From: CAJBLF01 sp041675025
GTDB lineage: Bacteria; Patescibacteriota; Gracilibacteria; Absconditabacterales; Absconditicoccaceae
DNA length: 64,000 nt
Reading direction: 5' to 3'
NCBI GenBank assembly: GCA_041675025.1
Contig: JBAYUS010000001.1
Location: forward strand, 62,001 to 126,000
The translations under genes and the position numbers were made by a program. The notes under the pieces are model-generated. The model was not told where the DNA came from and searched no databases. It saw only the letters and a list, made by a program, of their open reading frames with translations. Positions 29,678-39,312 of this stretch are shown here, piece by piece; position 1 is the first letter of the stretch, and every line of letters starts with the position of its first letter.

Positions 29678-30580
29678 ATGAAACTTAGCGTCGTCATCCC
29701 TACGAGGGGAGATCAGAATATGAAAAACATTATTGCATGTCTGCAAAGTCAGACCTTCAAAGATTTTGAAGTTATTTTTGTTGTAGATAAGAAACTTGAC
29801 GTATCAAACATGTTGCATGATACATGAAATATTATTTATATAACCAATCTTACTCATACTATGCCGTATAATAACGCGAGTGTTTTGAGAAATCTTGGTA
29901 TCAGACGAGCAAAGGGAGAATTCATTCAGCTGATGGATGATGACGAACAATTTGACGATGATTATTTGGAGAAATCCTTGGCATTACGAACTACCTATTA
30001 TAAAAAATTACACAAAGATTTTGTATTGACGCCGACATTGATGTATAGAAAAACGTGAAAAATTCAGAATCAATGATTTGCTTATTTTAATTATCGACTT
30101 TCGAGACCTATTCCTCAGGTATTGTGAGATAAAAAACGAGATTATGTTCAGATGTATTCATGAAATTCACTTCTCGCTCCAGCACATATTTTCAAACAAA
30201 TATTTTTTGATGAAAAATTAGATTTCGTATATGAAGATCTAGATTTTTCTTATAGAATCCATCGTGCATGATATCCAATTATCGTTCTTCGTGATTTGAA
30301 AATTTATCATATGGAAAGAGATAAGACTAGACTTGAACATGCACGAGTCGGTAATGAATATACAGCTTATAGAAAAGCTAAACATAGAATGTTATTTGTC
30401 AAAAAATATGGAAATATATTTCAGAAAATACAATTTTATTTACTTGGATTTCGAGGACAACCTTTATGGCTTATTTTAAAGGTGTTATTATATGCCAAAA
30501 GAAAAGAGAAATATAAACTTATTAAGTCTATCTGTAAATGAACATTCTACTGGATATATACTAAAAAAAGAGACAGGTAA
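29678..30580 (+). CDS. Glycosyltransferase family 2
   Basis: 300 residues. GT-A start KLSVVIPTRGDQ, the nucleotide-sugar binding MDDDEQF (DxD), then LSRPIPQVLGDKK and the acceptor-side FDEKLDFVYEDLDFSYRIHRAGYP, which matches the ED motif of GT2 enzymes. The C-terminal third is basic with an aromatic segment (FYLLGFRGQPLWLILKVLLY) that may sit on the membrane. UGA is Gly in at least six places. The UAA is inside the arm of its own terminator. Confidence 0.9.
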
Positions 30581-30596
30581 ACCTGTCTCTTATCTT
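30568..30596. terminator. Bidirectional terminator overlapping the GT2 stop codon
   Basis: Stem AAGAGACAGGT/ACCTGTCTCTT. The UAA of the GT2 gene lies at its centre. Converging gene stops at 30610. Confidence 0.85.
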
Positions 30597-30609
30597 TATT
30601 TCTAATTTA

Positions 30610-31371
30610 TTAGTTTGTTACTCCTGTTTTTATGTCAATTAAGTTTTGATAGTATCTTCCTTTCTCGTAATCTTCTTTTTTTATTGCTTGTTTTTGTAAT
30701 ACTTCAAGTTCTTGTACTGACATGTCTTCCGGATTTTGTTCCAATTTTAATGTCTCGATTCGATTGTGTATGAAATTTGCCATGGAAACATCTTCGATGT
30801 AGTTAAATATTTCACCGTTTTTGCTTTCTTCTTCATTCAATATATCAAAAGAAGTTTCATACTTTTTGAGTTCAGACAACATTAATTCTTTCATTTTTTC
30901 TTTGAGTAATCTTCTGATTATTTTCTGATCCTCTAAAGCAATAGTTTCGTTAGGAGTGTCTCTCAATGTCTCTTTAATTGTTAGGAATTCACCAACGAGT
31001 TCCAATAAATCCATCCTTGGATATTTCTGTTCACGATAATTCAATGGTTGATCAATTTCTGTCTGTATATCATATGGCCCTATGTAATTAGAGTTTTCTT
31101 TGACAGACTTAAAATCTTTTTCACTGAATTGTGTATTATAGAACGTGGTTGTTACTGAGAAGTCTATTTCGTAATCTTCTTTGCCTTCTCCTGTTCTCGT
31201 GATTGGTATAAGATATTTCCCATCTCTGATTTCAGAGATATCATATCTTGTAGAAATAAAAATTTTGGTTGTATTGACGATAAGTACTGCTTCTGTAGTC
31301 AGATATCCTTTTTGTCCTACTTTCATTTCAGACATTAAAGGCATTACGATAATAATTCCGTTTATTTTCAT
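30610..31371 (-). CDS. Cytoplasmic protein with a UVR-like C-terminal motif, no UGA codons
   Basis: 253 residues from ATG 31371 (an in-frame TTG lies at 31410). N-terminal half is beta-rich (MKINGIIIVMPLMSE, VLIVNTTKIFIST, YEIDFSVTTTFYN). The C-terminal end has VQELEVLQKQAIKKEDYEKGRYYQNLIDIK, which resembles UvrB/UvrC (UVR) motifs that pair UvrB with UvrC or ClpC adaptors. All glycines (about twelve) are GGN; none is UGA. Its promoter holds a perfect palindrome. No full-length family recognised. Confidence 0.6.
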   Translation of the reverse strand: MKINGIIIVMPLMSEMKVGQKGYLTTEAVLIVNTTKIFISTRYDISEIRDGKYLIPITRTGEGKEDYEIDFSVTTTFYNTQFSEKDFKSVKENSNYIGPYDIQTEIDQPLNYREQKYPRMDLLELVGEFLTIKETLRDTPNETIALEDQKIIRRLLKEKMKELMLSELKKYETSFDILNEEESKNGEIFNYIEDVSMANFIHNRIETLKLEQNPEDMSVQELEVLQKQAIKKEDYEKGRYYQNLIDIKTGVTN

Positions 31372-31415
31372 ATATTTTGTTTTAAGTGGTTTATATTTTT
31401 GTTTTTTCAATAAAA

Positions 31416-31443
31416 GTTATAGTTATATAACTATATTTGTCAA
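31416..31443 (-). promoter_or_regulatory. Promoter with a palindromic operator
   Basis: Minus-strand TTGACA, 16-nt spacer, TATAAC, 45 nt before the ATG at 31371. The 18-bp palindrome at 31418-31435 (core ATAGTTATATAACTAT) covers spacer and -10, so a dimeric repressor could block it. Confidence 0.65.
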
Positions 31444-31455
31444 CTTGTTTTTATT

Positions 31456-31962
31456 TTAAATTATTTTATTGGTTTTTTTAAATTTCTTATAAAAATAATA
31501 TGTATATATTATTACTAATAAGATTACGTTGGGTATGAAAATCACCTTGTTGCTTCGTGGTATACCATCAAATCTATAGCTAGATATCGGCCATAAAAAT
31601 GGTGTAGCAAAAAATGCTAATGAATGTGTCGGTATATCTACCAAAATATGTAATAATCGTGCATAACTTGCTTTGAGAGGTTTTTTATTTATTCGTCGAA
31701 GTACTCAAAAAGCTATAACCCAGGTAATAAGACTATGAGTTATCTTATATATTACATGTACATAGCTTGGTTCTGTATGTCCTCATGGTCCACTAAATCA
31801 TCCATTTCCTCATGAAAGCATTGAAATGATACCTACTGCAAATGGCAATCCAAATGCTAAAAAATCTGGCATTACTCAAAATGCTGCTGAAAGCAAAAAT
31901 TCTTTCTTATTTTTATTTCCAAAGATTGCTCATCCATATAATCCATGAGAAATGATATCCAC
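31456..31962 (-). CDS. Membrane-bound metal-dependent hydrolase-like protein (DUF457/YdjM type)
   Basis: 168 residues starting with GTG: VDIISHGLYGGAIFG, the usual N-terminal His-containing motif of the YdjM/LexA-regulated hydrolases, then GVMPDFLAFGLPFAVGI, GGHTEPSYVHVIYKITHSL and LLHILVDIPTHSLAFFATPF, which carry the conserved His/Asp residues. Four to five hydrophobic segments. UGA codons are frequent (GGNGGFSGPGGHT). The start is preceded by the AATGAATAATG repeat, and no ATG is available. Function is not known for the family. Confidence 0.75.
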
Positions 31963-31967
31963 TTCAA

Positions 31968-32012
31968 AATAATTAATAATTAAAAATGAATAATGAATAA
32001 TGTTGGTATTTT
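31968..32012. repeat. AATTAAAAATGAATAATG repeat
   Basis: TTAATAATTAAAAATGAATAATGAATAATGTTGGTATT is nearly identical to 48024-48061 and related to the gatA-end copies. Confidence 0.75.
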
Positions 32013-32031
32013 TTTTACTAAAATCTAAGTT

Positions 32032-33018
32032 CTAAGGTCTAAGTTCTTCAAGCATATTCTGCATTTTTAATATCTTTTTTTGATAGGGATAGACTTTAGT
32101 CTCTACTCCTAGAAAACTTGCTATCAGAAATAAATGTAATCTACTACTAATCACCATATGTGCTTGAGCGACTGTTTTTATACATTCATCAAAATCTTTT
32201 TCTCGATCCAATATATTAAATCGCTGATCTTTTATGCCCGTCCCTGATTGTATTTTACGAGCGTATTTCATATCATTATAATGATCTTTTTTTCATTTAG
32301 CTACTGGAATATATAGTATTTCATATCATTGATTGTATAATTTTTTTACATCTTGAATGATTGCTGGAAGAAATTTTTCTGCATTCTTATTTAAATTGAC
32401 GAGTATATATTTTTTTTCTGATTCACCATATTTTTTCTTTCGGTTGTAAGCAAAATAAGATGTATCCATAAAAAATTCTACATTATTGAATCCATACTTT
32501 TTCAGTTCTTGGACTGTTTCATTGTCTCTTGCAAATATATGTTTTGTTCTTTTTAATATAATATTGAAAAGAATTTTATTGTATCGTTTTTTTGGTATTT
32601 GTATTCACCCCATAAGATAACGAGCTTTTTTAAAGCAGGGGAGAAGTGATAGTAATCGATATCGATAGGAATGTTTATTCTCTTCTGTGATTATTTCTCA
32701 TCATCCAATAATTACAGCATCAGCTTTTTTATAGAGTTTTCGTTCTTTTAGCTTTCCTTGACGAATATATCTTATCCATGAACGAAATCCTTTGGGTATT
32801 TCTGTTACAAATGTTATTTTACTTACATCAATAAACTGGCTAAAGAAGTTCTTAAGCCATTCTGGATCGTATGCAGCTATAGTTATTTTTTTACCTTCTG
32901 CTAATAATAATTTTACTGTTCATAACAAAATAAGTTCGTCTCCCAAATTTTTATAGGATCGATTTCCGATGATAAGTATATGTTTTTCTGAAATTAATAA
33001 TTTATTGGTAATTTTCAT
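32032..33018 (-). CDS. Polysaccharide pyruvyl transferase family protein
   Basis: 328 residues. Family hallmarks are HILIIGNRSYKNLGDELILLG at the N terminus, VIIGGGEIITEEN, KKARYLMGGIQIPKK, HIFARDNETVQ, and the C-terminal HMVISSRLHLFLIASFLGV. CsaB-type members attach pyruvate to wall polysaccharide, which creates the ligand for SLH domains such as those of the protein at 17555. UAG stop. UGA is Gly in five places. Starts 73 nt after a terminator. Confidence 0.88.
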
Positions 33019-33032
33019 GTGTATTTATTACA

Positions 33033-33066
33033 TAAAAAAAGGACTACTATGGTATAGCAGTCCCTT
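33033..33066 (-). terminator. Terminator of the 33091 gene
   Basis: Imperfect stem AAGGACTACTAT/ATAGCAGTCCCTT with T tail on the minus strand. Confidence 0.7.
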
Positions 33067-33090
33067 AAATTTTTACAAGTGAAATTTATA

Positions 33091-35763
33091 TTACACTGTT
33101 GTTTTTGCTTTCCAGAATTTAAGACTATTGAGATAATCACAGTATGCTTGTTTATTTTCTTCAAGTGTTGGAGAAACTTTTTCTAATGCACCTCCCCATC
33201 CTGCTGTCATAATCTCAGTATCAAAGTCTGTTGAGAATATATCTGCATTGTCGAAGGTAATATCTTTACCAGCCGAAAGGTAGAATGGTTTGTCTGATAC
33301 TGCCGTTTTGTCTTTACAAACCTTCTTAATGTAATTAGTAAGACTTGCAGCTTTAAATGTTTCTAGGTAACTACTAAACTCTTGTGTTGCTGTAAGTCAT
33401 GTAAGTGTTTTGTTTTCGAGATTAATAGTAGATGTTTGATCATATGTCTTGAATGTAATTGTTGGTCGATTTCATGAAATTTCTATATTTTTGTTTGAAG
33501 TTGGCCATTTTTCATAAAAACTATTGAGTGCGAGAAGAATTTCTTCTTCTTTTTCCGTATCTCCGTTTGCTAATTCTTTTATTTCAACTGCCAATCCTGT
33601 CTTATCTGTAGTGATTGTTTCTTTATAAAATATATCACCTCTTGCGTCAAGAGCTTTTAGATCTTCAATATCTGCATTTTCGTCTGCAATATATTCTTCT
33701 ATAAAGTGTTCTGTTTCTGTATTTACCTTATTATATCATTTCTGTTCCATATATGTTGATACAGAACCTAGTCTTGCTATAGCTTTACTTGCAGATTCAT
33801 TAAACTTTTTATCTTTATTACTATTGTCTTGAATAGTTTCTCGAGTGATACCCATTCCTTTGAGTGCGAGATCTATCATATTTTTCTTATCATCTCTTCC
33901 TATAGATTCAAGAAACTTAGCACCTGCTGGATTTTTCTTTGATCCATTTTTAAACATATCTACAAGTGAATCATATTTGTCTGGATTGATTTTCATATGG
34001 TCACCGTCGCTGTCTTGTACTAAGAGTTCTTTCATTTCTCCATAGTTTAAACCATTGAATACTCCTGTTGCTCCAGGGAATCCTTCTTTATATTTGATAT
34101 TTGTTTCTTTATCACTTTCTTTTGATCATCCGAATATTCCTCCTATTTTTTCTGTAAGTACTCCTCATTTAAAGAGACTTAATGGTCCTTCACCACTTCG
34201 TGCTTGTGATCACATAATAAGTGCTGTAGGTCCAAGTAACCATCATAGATTCGCTGAATCATATATTCCTGTTCCTTTTTCTTTATTACTTTTGAATACT
34301 ACCTTGAATGCACTAGAAAGCATTTTCCATCCTACAAACGCTAATCCACCAATCATAGCAACGTTTCCTACTCATCACCAAAATTGTTTTTGATGTGGTT
34401 TCATATTTGTTTGATCTAATCCATATTTGAGTACCCCTCCTATTCCTCATTTTTTAAATGCTTCACTTGGACTATCGTAGATACTTGTAGCATTTTCTAT
34501 TCATGTTTCATTTCCATTAGTTGGATTTGTCTCATTTACTGTTTCAGATGTTGCTCCAGCAAGTGTTTCTGTTTTAATTTTTCCATCTGTTGTATTTGTA
34601 GCCTTATTATTGAGTTGCATAAATGCTTTTAGTGTCGGATTTAATTTTACTAATTCATAAAATTCTTTTGCATGTGTTGGTACAAATGGATGTTCTGATG
34701 GTTTAAATGTATCTGGATTATCTATTACCTTATTGAGGTATGTTTCCAAATCTTGGAGATCTTGGCTGACTTCTTGTCTTTTTGCAGCTGTAAGCTCCAA
34801 TTTATTTAAAATTATATACTCTTTATTTATTCTGTTGAGTGATTTAATTAGTTTTCTAGCATCATATTTATCATGTACAATAATTTCGTAATTTGGTACG
34901 GTATCTCATTGTTCAAGAAGTATATCATTTCTTGTGAGAATAAAATCAGGAACTTCTTTTCCTAGATCTTCTATTCTATCGCTAAATTGTTTAAGTGTAG
35001 TTTTCATATCCATACCATTAACATCATCCATTTTTACTTCTTGTATTTCTTTTGTTTCTTTTTTTTGTTTATCTTTATCTTCTTTCTTTTGTTTATCTTC
35101 TGTATCTATTTTTCGATTAATTGTGTATTTTTTATTTTTATTATTTGCCATTTGTTCTATTTGCCCTTTGATTTTATTTAATTCTTTGATACGTCTCTTG
35201 AGTTCTGTTTTATGAATATTTCGAAGTCCTTTGTCTTTTCTATCATATTTTGTGTTAAAAATCCATCCTGATTTCTCGCTTGTGGAGAGGTCTCTTTCTT
35301 GTTCGTAAAAAGCTAATAATCTTTCAACTTTATATTTTACATTTTCTAGATCAGTTGTTTTTTCTGCAAGTGTTTCATTTTTCTTTATTTGTTTTGCTAA
35401 TTCATCAAGGTCTCTTGTTGTTTCTGTTATAATAATCTCTACTTTAGTCATTTTTTCTAATTCAGAAACTTCGACAACTGCTTTCTTCTCTGCAGATCGA
35501 CCTTCTGCTTTTGCAAGTTTTTTGTAAAAATCATCAATAAACGTTGTGAGGTCTACTTTGGTATTTACGGCAAAATGATTTACTCCGTCGATAGCAAATA
35601 TATATTTTTCTTTATCTTGTTTGATTGTTAGTTTTTTATCAAAAAGATCATTTACACCATATTTGTGTAATTGAGCTTCGAAATCTTTGCTGGTAAGGGC
35701 TACTTGATCGCCGTATACCTCTCATTCTGTTGCTTGTTGTATAGGGAGTTCTTTAGTAAACAT
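33091..35763 (-). CDS. Large Lys/Glu-rich protein with central membrane segments, unknown
   Basis: 890 residues assembled through UGA codons. N terminus cytoplasm-like (MFTKELPIQQATEGEVYGDQ), then a long coiled coil (residues about 100-330, ETTRDLDELAKQIKKNETLAEKTTDLE...), two hydrophobic segments in the middle (FWWGVGNVAMIGGLAFVGWKML and ANLWWLLGPTALIMG), and a C-terminal domain ending FWKAKTTV. It looks like a structural membrane-associated protein. No family recognised. It has a partner-sized small gene upstream (35895) on the same strand. Confidence 0.7.
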
Positions 35764-35894
35764 CAGTATGATATAAGTAAAACTTTGTATACTCAAGTAT
35801 ATTCACAAAGAGAGTAAATGCCAAAAAACCTGCTTTAAATAAAAAAATAGGGTTGACAAGTTCCCTAAAAATTTTTTAATCTGTTTAAACTCTG

Positions 35895-36494
35895 TTATTC
35901 GTTTAAAGAAAGCTCATTTTTGATGGTATTTTCAAATTCACCGGCCTTTTCTGAAGAAAGTTTTTCTGTAAGATGATAATATTCTGTAATTAATATAATC
36001 AATTTAGTAAAATCCTTCTTATCGATAATGATATTATCGTGATATTTAGGCAATAAATGTTTGATATAATTAATATATTTGGTCAAATCAACGTTTCCAT
36101 TGAAACTAAAAATATCTTGATAGTGTCATTCTAATCCCAATTCTTTGATTTCATCTTGATAAAAAGGTGTAAACATACCTATAACAACTATAGTATTCAT
36201 GCTTTTCCTCAAATGTACGAGATCCGTCTTTTCGTGTCTTGTCTTGAAAAAAACCTGATATATTTGTTTTATGAGATGATCATTTTTGATGTCTTTGAGT
36301 AAAAATGTAAGAAATTTAGCAAATTTATCGTTAACTGCTTTATCTTTTTTGATATCTTGACCTACTTGTTGTGCTTTTTTTTGATCATCCTGAACTCTTC
36401 TCACTGCTTCTTCAGTTACTTTATTTGTATTTTCTCTGATTTCTCATCAGGTATTGATGCTGTCAAATCCTGTCCCTCCTCCTTCATCTGCCAT
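35895..36494 (-). CDS. Hypothetical helical protein
   Basis: 199 residues; MADEGGGTGFDSINTGGEIRENTNK then mostly helical Lys/Asp-rich sequence (RRVQDDQKKAQQVGQDIKK, DKFAKFLTFLLKDIKN, KYINYIKHLLPKYHDN). A short hydrophobic part (NTIVVIGMFTPF) is probably a core strand, not a membrane span. UGA is Gly at GGEI and in the middle. It lies 131 nt upstream of the 890-residue gene on the same strand and may be part of the same unit. No family recognised. Confidence 0.65.
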
Positions 36495-36622
36495 AATTTT
36501 CTTCTAATGAGTAAAATAATGCTTATGTATGCAAGGAAATGTATGTTTTTGTTCTTGAAATTCAACTGTAATTATATATACAATCACCACACGATTTTTT
36601 TTGTTGTATAAAAAATACTGAT

Positions 36623-36707
36623 GGTGAGGTGGATGAGTGGTCGAAGTCAGCTCACTGCTAACGAGTCAGACGGCAACGTCTCGCGGGTTCGAATCCCGCC
36701 CTCACCG
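36623..36707 (+). tRNA. tRNA-Ser (anticodon GCT)
   Basis: Acceptor GGTGAGG/CCTCACC, long variable arm (GACGGCAACGTC), T arm CGGG-TTCGAAT-CCCG, anticodon loop CTGCTAA. One A-C mismatch closes the anticodon stem. No CCA encoded. Confidence 0.9.
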
Positions 36708-36715
36708 AATGTATT

Positions 36716-36770
36716 GGCTCTGTAGCTCAGCCGGTTAGAGCGTCCCGATCCATCGGGAAGGCCGTGAATT
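36716..36770 (+). repeat. tRNA-Met-like copy 1, anticodon arm replaced by a palindrome
   Basis: GGCTCTGTAGCTCAGCCGG and TTAGAGCG match the tRNA at 37026 through base 26. The 17-nt anticodon arm is then exactly replaced by TCCCGATCCATCGGGA (36743-36758), and AGGCC resumes at base 44. The 3' half is lost. Confidence 0.88.
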
Positions 36771-36792
36771 TCAAATATTAACATAATGACTT

Positions 36793-37035
36793 ATATTCTG
36801 ATATGTATATATTCTTGAAATGAAAAACTGAAAACATTATATCTGAAGTACTAATAATGTAGAAAGAAGATTTAATGAGCATCAGAGATGAAAGGTTGCT
36901 TCTACAAAACACAATAGACCATTACAGCTTTTGTTTTATAAAAGATTTATTACAAAAGAAGAAGCACATACAAAAGAATTATGGTTAAAAAAACAAAAAA
37001 GTAAAAAAATGATTGAAGATTTTATGGCTCTGTAG
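36793..37035 (+). CDS. GIY-YIG nuclease domain protein (start codon unclear)
   Basis: About 80 residues in frame 36793-37035: YVYILEMKNGKHYIGSTNNV, then ERRFNEHQRGKVASTKHNRP and KRFITKEEAHTKELWLKKQKS. All GIY-YIG positions (YVYI, YIG, the Arg/His helix, the late Glu) are present and two glycines are UGA. No ATG precedes the motif in this frame: the frame opens after UAA with an ATA, and an out-of-frame ATG lies at 36786, so the gene may have lost its start or be frameshifted. The UAG stop overlaps the first ten bases of tRNA 37026. Same layout as the tRNA-Leu cassette. Confidence 0.72.
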
Positions 37036-37099
37036 CTCAGCCGGTTAGAGCGCGTCTCTCATAAGGACGAGGCCGGGAGTTCGAGTCTCCCTGGAGCCA
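37026..37099 (+). tRNA. tRNA with CAT anticodon (Met, or Ile with lysidine)
   Basis: Acceptor GGCTCTG/TGGAGCC, anticodon stem CGTCT/GGACG with loop CTCATAA, T arm GGGAG-TTCGAGT-CTCCC. No CCA encoded. A second elongator-type CAT tRNA is at 60862, so one of the two is probably tRNA-Ile2. Confidence 0.9.
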
Positions 37100-37111
37100 A
37101 ATCTAAAATTA

Positions 37112-37181
37112 ATTAACTCAACTGGTTAGAGCGTCCCGATCCATCGGGAAGGCCGGTGAGTCAAATGTCTCCCTGGAGCCA
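37112..37181 (+). repeat. tRNA-Met-like copy 2, anticodon arm replaced
   Basis: AACTCAACTGGTTAGAGCG, the hairpin TCCCGATCCATCGGGA (37134-37149), AGGCC, a degenerate T arm and TGGAGCCA. The 3' flank AAATCTA is repeated too, as in tandem duplication. Confidence 0.85.
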
Positions 37182-37207
37182 AATCTAGAAATCAGAAACC
37201 TATAATT

Positions 37208-37271
37208 TTAGCCGGTTATAGCGTCCCGATAGATCGGGAAGACCAGTGAATCGAATGTCTCTCTGGAGTCA
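37208..37271 (+). repeat. tRNA-Met-like copy 3, anticodon arm replaced
   Basis: TTAGCCGGTTATAGCG, hairpin TCCCGATAGATCGGGA (37224-37239), AGACC, degenerate T arm and TGGAGTCA. More diverged than copy 2. Confidence 0.82.
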
Positions 37272-37321
37272 AATCATCAAACCGTCATTCAAAATATTTT
37301 ATTTATTATTACCTTAGTCTC

Positions 37322-37495
37322 ATGGCAAAGAAAAAGTGATGAAGAATCGTTGTAGCGATGCAATGTAAAGATTGTGGGAAAACCAATTATCACACGAGTA
37401 TAAATAAAACAAACATTCAAAAATTGGAATTACCAAAGTACTGTAAACAAGACAAGAAAAAAACAACTCATGTATCGAGAGAAAAATTGAAATAA
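37322..37495 (+). CDS. rpmG: 50S ribosomal protein L33
   Basis: 57 residues: MAKKKGGRIVVAMQCKDCGKTNYHTSINKTN... PKYCKQDKKKTTHVSREKLK. One CxxC pair (CKDC) is present; the second half has a single Cys (YCKQD), a partial zinc ribbon. Two adjacent UGA codons are Gly at residues 6-7. rpsP follows 58 nt downstream, so the two are probably co-transcribed. Confidence 0.93.
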
Positions 37496-37553
37496 TTTTT
37501 TTCATATCGATAAAATTATCTATCCTATCTTTTAATTTTTTTACACATTTAAT

Positions 37554-37853
37554 ATGTTGGTTATTAGACTTTCCAGACATGGAAGAAAAAATTTAGCTGT
37601 TTATAGAGTTGTTCTTTCTGAACATACTAAACCAGTAAAGGCTTGATACAAAGAAGTATTATGATCATATGATCCTGTAGGACATGCTTTCAAAGCTAAT
37701 GTGGACGCGATTCTTGAATGGATTTCAAAATGAGCACAACCATCAGAAAGAGTAGCAAAACTTTTGTTTAAAGAGACAAAAAACGAAATTTTCAATAAAT
37801 TTATTATACATAGAGAAAGAAAATGAACAACTAAAAAGGAAGAAAAGAAATAA
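37554..37853 (+). CDS. rpsP: 30S ribosomal protein S16
   Basis: 99 residues. MLVIRLSRHGRKNLAVYRVVLSEHTKPVKAG... LGSYDPVGHAFKANVDAILEWISKGAQPSERVAKLL matches S16, including the YDP and W-x4-GAQPS motifs. UGA is Gly in KAG, LGS, SKG and RKG. The tail is short and basic. Confidence 0.95.
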
Positions 37854-37881
37854 TCTCATCTTTTAATTTTTTCTGTATAGC

Positions 37882-38328
37882 ATGAATTCTCTTTATGACA
37901 ATGCTGATTTTCAAAATGTTATCTTAACCGTTTTGGCTTTGGTAGTTATTTTGGTAATCGTTTGATGTATGTATACTTTTATTCGTGCTATTATTCTTTT
38001 TGTATTTTCTCATAGTAAAGAAGAAAACAAGAAAAAATGACGAAACAGCATTAGATTTATGATTATCGGTGTTATATTGACTATCGTATTATTATTTTTA
38101 GTGCCTGTAGTACTTAGAGTTATGAAGGTTTCAAAATATGAGGTTTATACACCAAGCAATATTTTTAGTAGAGCAGGTGAGCTTGTTAACGGTCTTTTTA
38201 ATCTTGGTAATGTTATCAAACAAAGCCAGGAAAGTAATCAATATCGTGGTGATCTTTATTATGATACCAATTGATCGACTAATACAACACTTCCTCAACC
38301 TATAGCTAATGATCAATATAGTCTATAG
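37882..38328 (+). CDS. Two-pass membrane protein, unknown function
   Basis: 148 residues. Segments ILTVLALVVILVIVGCMYTFIRAIILFVF and FMIIGVILTIVLLFLVPVVL, with a short basic loop KEENKKKGRNS between, and an exported-looking C terminus (EVYTPSNIFSRAGELVNG..., DTNGSTNTTLPQP). UAG stop. UGA used three times. Similar in layout to small pilin-like membrane proteins at 51447 and 52000, but shorter; no family recognised. It lies 28 nt after rpsP. Confidence 0.6.
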
Positions 38329-38404
38329 AATAAATATATTTGAAAAAGAGTATTAAATCATTACCAATTATATATTCATTCTTTTTAAATTTTTCTGTTT
38401 TGAG

Positions 38405-39046
38405 ATGCATAAAAAATTTAATCTCTCTCAAAAAATCACAAAATTTCTTCAAAAATTTTGAAGATTTACAAAACATCAAAAGATTTTTGTTCTTTATCTT
38501 TGGGCTCTTGCTTTTTTTCTTGCAATATTACCATTGATTAAAATATCTCCAGTAAATGATATATCACATTCAGTGTGGTTGTTTAATGGACATCTATTTA
38601 AAAGTCTATTGATTATATTTGTAAGTATGATTGTTCTTTTGAGTCGAAATATGAGTTTCAAATTTAAAAATTTTGTAATCTGATACTTTGGATTTAAAGA
38701 AAATGATTCACTATTCAACTTTGGATTTTTATGGATTATTGCTACAGCTTTTTTGGGAATCGGTGATGCTATTAGTGTTGTAGGAACTAGTACACAGACT
38801 ATTAAACTTAGTTGATCATATTATTTCATTCAACTTTTCTTACTCTTAGGACTTGTTTTGACTTTAATATCTGTACTTAAGCACGCAAAAGAAAATTCAA
38901 ATAAAACAAAGATTGTAAATGTAGTTGATGAAGATGCTATGAAAGAAATTCAACATAAAAAATCATTCAAAGGACTCTTTGATGAAGAAGAATGAGAAGA
39001 AGAAACTAAAGAACATCATCATATGCATGAACACCATTCAGAATAA
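38405..39046 (+). CDS. Membrane protein with His-rich tail, unknown function
   Basis: 213 residues. About four hydrophobic segments (IFVLYLWALAFFLAILPLI, SLLIIFVSMIVLL, FLWIIATAFLGIGDAISVV, YYFIQLFLLLGLVLTLISVL). The C terminus is charged and ends in a His cluster (EHHHMHEHHSE) that could bind metal. The start codon is the ATG at 38405; the frame is partly open upstream without an ATG. UGA is Gly in at least four places. It follows the previous membrane gene and precedes the ferredoxin. Confidence 0.65.
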
Positions 39047-39067
39047 TTTTATAACTATAATTATCTT

Positions 39068-39283
39068 ATGATAAAAGTAAGTGATACTTGAAGTAATGCT
39101 TGTATAGGTTGTGGGGTATGTGGTATGGCTGCTCCAACACTTTTTAAAGTGGAAGGTGTGCCTGCAACGGTTATTAAACAACAACCAGAAACTCCTGAAG
39201 AACAAATAGCATACGAACAAGCTGAAGCAAGTTGTCCTGTAGGTGCTATCTCTAATGAGGATGCAATGAAAAAAGCAGCATAA
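39068..39283 (+). CDS. Ferredoxin, [4Fe-4S]
   Basis: 71 residues. CIGCGVCGMAAP and the distal ASCPVGAI provide four Cys in the CxxCxxC...CP pattern of single-cluster ferredoxins; the usual Cys after the third position (CxxxCP) is replaced by Ala. Electron carrier. One UGA Gly near the N terminus (DTGSN). Confidence 0.88.
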
Positions 39284-39312
39284 TTATATTTTAAGAAAAA
39301 AATTATATACCT

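Noticed and set aside
37026..37099. The intact CAT tRNA as just another degenerate copy
   Set aside because: All stems pair, the loop is CTCATAA and the T loop is TTCGAGT, unlike the neighbouring copies.
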